The notes beneath the pieces are model-generated. The model was not told where the DNA came from and ran no database searches. It saw only the letters and a program-made list of their open reading frames with translations. Positions 62,487-64,000 of a stretch of 64,000 nt of DNA are shown piece by piece. A program made the position numbers and the translations under genes. Location of the stretch: the NCBI GenBank assembly GCA_030673895.1, contig JAUTCR010000059.1, forward strand, positions 62,001 to 126,000. The letters are read 5' to 3'. Numbering within the stretch: the stretch's first letter is position 1; each line of letters opens with the position of its first letter. The stretch comes from Verrucomicrobiota bacterium JB023. GTDB taxonomy: Bacteria; Verrucomicrobiota; Verrucomicrobiia; Verrucomicrobiales; Akkermansiaceae.

Positions 62487-64000
62487 TCAGGCCCGGATGC
62501 CCAAGACCAGCGCAAGGGTGACAAGGAAGACCGCCGACAGGATAACGACGGCCGGCCGATTCCAGTAGAGACCCAGCGTGGTCTCTCCCTCCGCATCGGC
62601 CTTGCGCGATAGGAGCTCGGCTACGAGCCAGGCCACCGCTGCGCCGAGCAGATTCCACCACATCCAATGCAAGGGAGCCTGCAGCAGCCAAAGTGCGAGG
62701 TTCAATCCCACTCCCGCCACCACGCCCCAAGACATCGCGATGCCTTTGACATGACTCCTCCCGAGCCCCAGGAGGAAGGCGACAAGGACGGGACCATAAA
62801 ACGCCGACCCCACTTTGTTGATGGCCTCGATCACTGTTTTGGCCAAGGAGCCAGCCCCTAGCGCCATCAGGGTGACCGCCGTGCCCCAAGCGATGGTCAC
62901 CAGTCGCTCGCGCCACAAGGGAGTGCCGCCATCACCCTCGGAGAGGAAGTCCTTCACCGTCACTGCTGAAAGGGCATTGAGGGCCGAATCCAGGCTAGAC
63001 ATCGCCGCCGCCACGGTGGCGGCAAGAAGGAGCCCCTTCAGCCCGGTGGGCACGAATTCGAGGATGAAGACCGGGACAAGCAAATCCGGCTTCTGCCCCT
63101 CCATTTGTCCTTGGAAGATCGCACTCTCCTGCAGAAGCGCTGCCAAGGCGACGCCTAGGCCCACATACATGAGGGTGAGAGGCAATCGCAAGCTGCCACC
63201 CAGCAGCACCGCCTTCTGCGCTTCCTTGACTGACTTCGTTCCAAGCAGCCTCTGCACTTGGCTCTGATCCGTCCCGTAATAAGAAATGTAGAGAAACAAG
63301 CCTCCCACAAGAAAGGCCCAGAAGGGAACACCATCAGTGTCCCCCACTCCCGAGCTCCAATCCGCGGCCGTCTTCCGCTCCGCCTCCAAGGCTGCCCAAG
63401 CCGCGCCCCAACCGCCGACCTCACCGAGCGCCAACGCGATACCCATCGCCACGCCTCCGAAGATCAAGCCCATCTGGATAACATCCGAAACGACGACCGC
63501 CTTGAGCCCGCCTATCGCATCGTAGATGACTGCGGTCACCCCGATCAGCAAAATGGCAGCCCACACCGGCCACTGCAACATGGGTGCCAGCACCAGCCCG
63601 GTGGCATAAACCCCCACCGCCGTCGCCAGCCCACGGCTTAGCAAAAACACGCCTGCGAGTGTCTTTCCCGTCCCCACGCCGAAGCGGGTGCGGAGGAACT
63701 CATAAACACTCACCAGCTTCTTCTCCCGCAGCCGGGGAATGAGCACCAACAGCAAGAACAGCATCGCCAGCGGCACCCCCAGCTCGTATTGCAGCCAGGA
63801 GAGTCCACCGCCCTCGCGCACCGCAACGAAGGCGGGAATGGAAACAAAACTGATGGCCGAGCTCTGGGTCGCGACAATGGAGATCCCCACCGCCCACCAG
63901 CTGAGATTCCGCCCGCCAACGTAATAATCATCGGCCGTCTTCTGACGCTTTGCCAGCCAGAGGCTTAGCCCAATCATTCCCGCTAGATAGGCCACAAAGA
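62487..64000 (-). CDS. Sodium:solute symporter (SSS family), N-terminus outside window
   Basis: About 503 residues are visible and the frame stays open to the window edge (GTG at 63995 is in frame but the first helix seems to begin earlier). It has the SSS pattern: YLAGMIGLSLWLAKRQKTAD, YYVGGRNLSWWAVGISIVAT, SSAISFVSIPAFV, GGLKAVVVSDVIQMGLIFGG and ATVAAAMSSLDSALNALSAV. Thirteen or so transmembrane helices can be counted. The family couples sodium to uptake of sugars, sialic acid, amino acids or similar. It converges on the L,D-transpeptidase gene with 13 bp between stops. Confidence 0.92.
   Translation of the reverse strand, partial: FVAYLAGMIGLSLWLAKRQKTADDYYVGGRNLSWWAVGISIVATQSSAISFVSIPAFVAVREGGGLSWLQYELGVPLAMLFLLLVLIPRLREKKLVSVYEFLRTRFGVGTGKTLAGVFLLSRGLATAVGVYATGLVLAPMLQWPVWAAILLIGVTAVIYDAIGGLKAVVVSDVIQMGLIFGGVAMGIALALGEVGGWGAAWAALEAERKTAADWSSGVGDTDGVPFWAFLVGGLFLYISYYGTDQSQVQRLLGTKSVKEAQKAVLLGGSLRLPLTLMYVGLGVALAALLQESAIFQGQMEGQKPDLLVPVFILEFVPTGLKGLLLAATVAAAMSSLDSALNALSAVTVKDFLSEGDGGTPLWRERLVTIAWGTAVTLMALGAGSLAKTVIEAINKVGSAFYGPVLVAFLLGLGRSHVKGIAMSWGVVAGVGLNLALWLLQAPLHWMWWNLLGAAVAWLVAELLSRKADAEGETTLGLYWNRPAVVILSAVFLVTLALVLGIRA

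Overview
The window is about 59% GC by eye and densely coded. It reads as chromosomal DNA of a Gram-negative bacterium, most likely Verrucomicrobiota (Verrucomicrobiales-like). The evidence is the combination of a PEP-CTERM protein, very large secreted delta-60/Calx-beta/Ig and ASH-repeat proteins, a signal-peptide sulfatase, a CotH/DUF4956 pair, a divergent ECF sigma factor/Ser-Thr kinase pair, a PqiABC lipid-transport operon and multi-hairpin intergenic repeats. The taxonomic call is inference; no rRNA or ribosomal protein gene is present.

Layout. 1-1.1 kb: end of a rhomboid protease gene and pdxH (minus). 1.2-6.6 kb (plus): a glycoside hydrolase family 1 gene carrying an inserted, circularly permuted solute-binding domain, then a sulfatase, a XapX membrane protein and deoA. 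6.7-9.7 kb (minus): a tight run of CorA-like transporter, thioredoxin-fold protein without CxxC, SET-domain methyltransferase and a secreted unknown. 9.9-11.8 kb (plus): parB and a glutaminyl-cyclase-like lipoprotein. 11.9-16.1 kb: MFS transporter, ilvC and murI (minus) with one small membrane protein gene (plus), then lysA (plus, 16.3-17.6 kb). 17.7-25.5 kb (minus): a compact run of FAD oxidoreductase, nrnA, truB, split pqiA (two genes), pqiB, pqiC and an anchored OmpA-like protein. 25.7-34.3 kb: a secreted beta-propeller protein, a TonB receptor, a TlpA-like thioredoxin, DUF423 and CotH. 34.4-40.6 kb: DUF4956, comM, an HTH regulator, ald, engB and a secreted unknown. 40.7-47.6 kb: ASH-repeat protein, ECF sigma factor and kinase. 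47.7-49.8 kb: DUF2853, a 0.75-kb island of three-hairpin repeats and hsdS relics bounded by a 26-bp direct repeat, and an MBL-fold hydrolase. 50.1-52.9 kb: histidine kinase and response regulator. 53.2-60.4 kb: a 2201-residue delta-60 protein and a PEP-CTERM protein. 60.4-64 kb: lipoprotein, Cys-rich protein, L,D-transpeptidase and a sodium:solute symporter running off the end.

The most unusual object is the GH1 gene (1243-3375). The two lobes of an SBP_bac_3 domain occur in reverse order inside an otherwise complete GH1 barrel, with new termini exactly where a normal solute-binding domain would be continuous. It has no signal peptide, so it looks like a cytoplasmic glycosidase with a built-in ligand sensor. 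The second most unusual is the repeat and hsdS-relic island at 48.0-48.8 kb. Several genes otherwise point to polysaccharide scavenging (sulfatase, GH1, beta-propeller protein, TonB receptor, sodium symporter) and to envelope biology (Pqi operon, OmpA-like tether, L,D-transpeptidase, murI, lysA).
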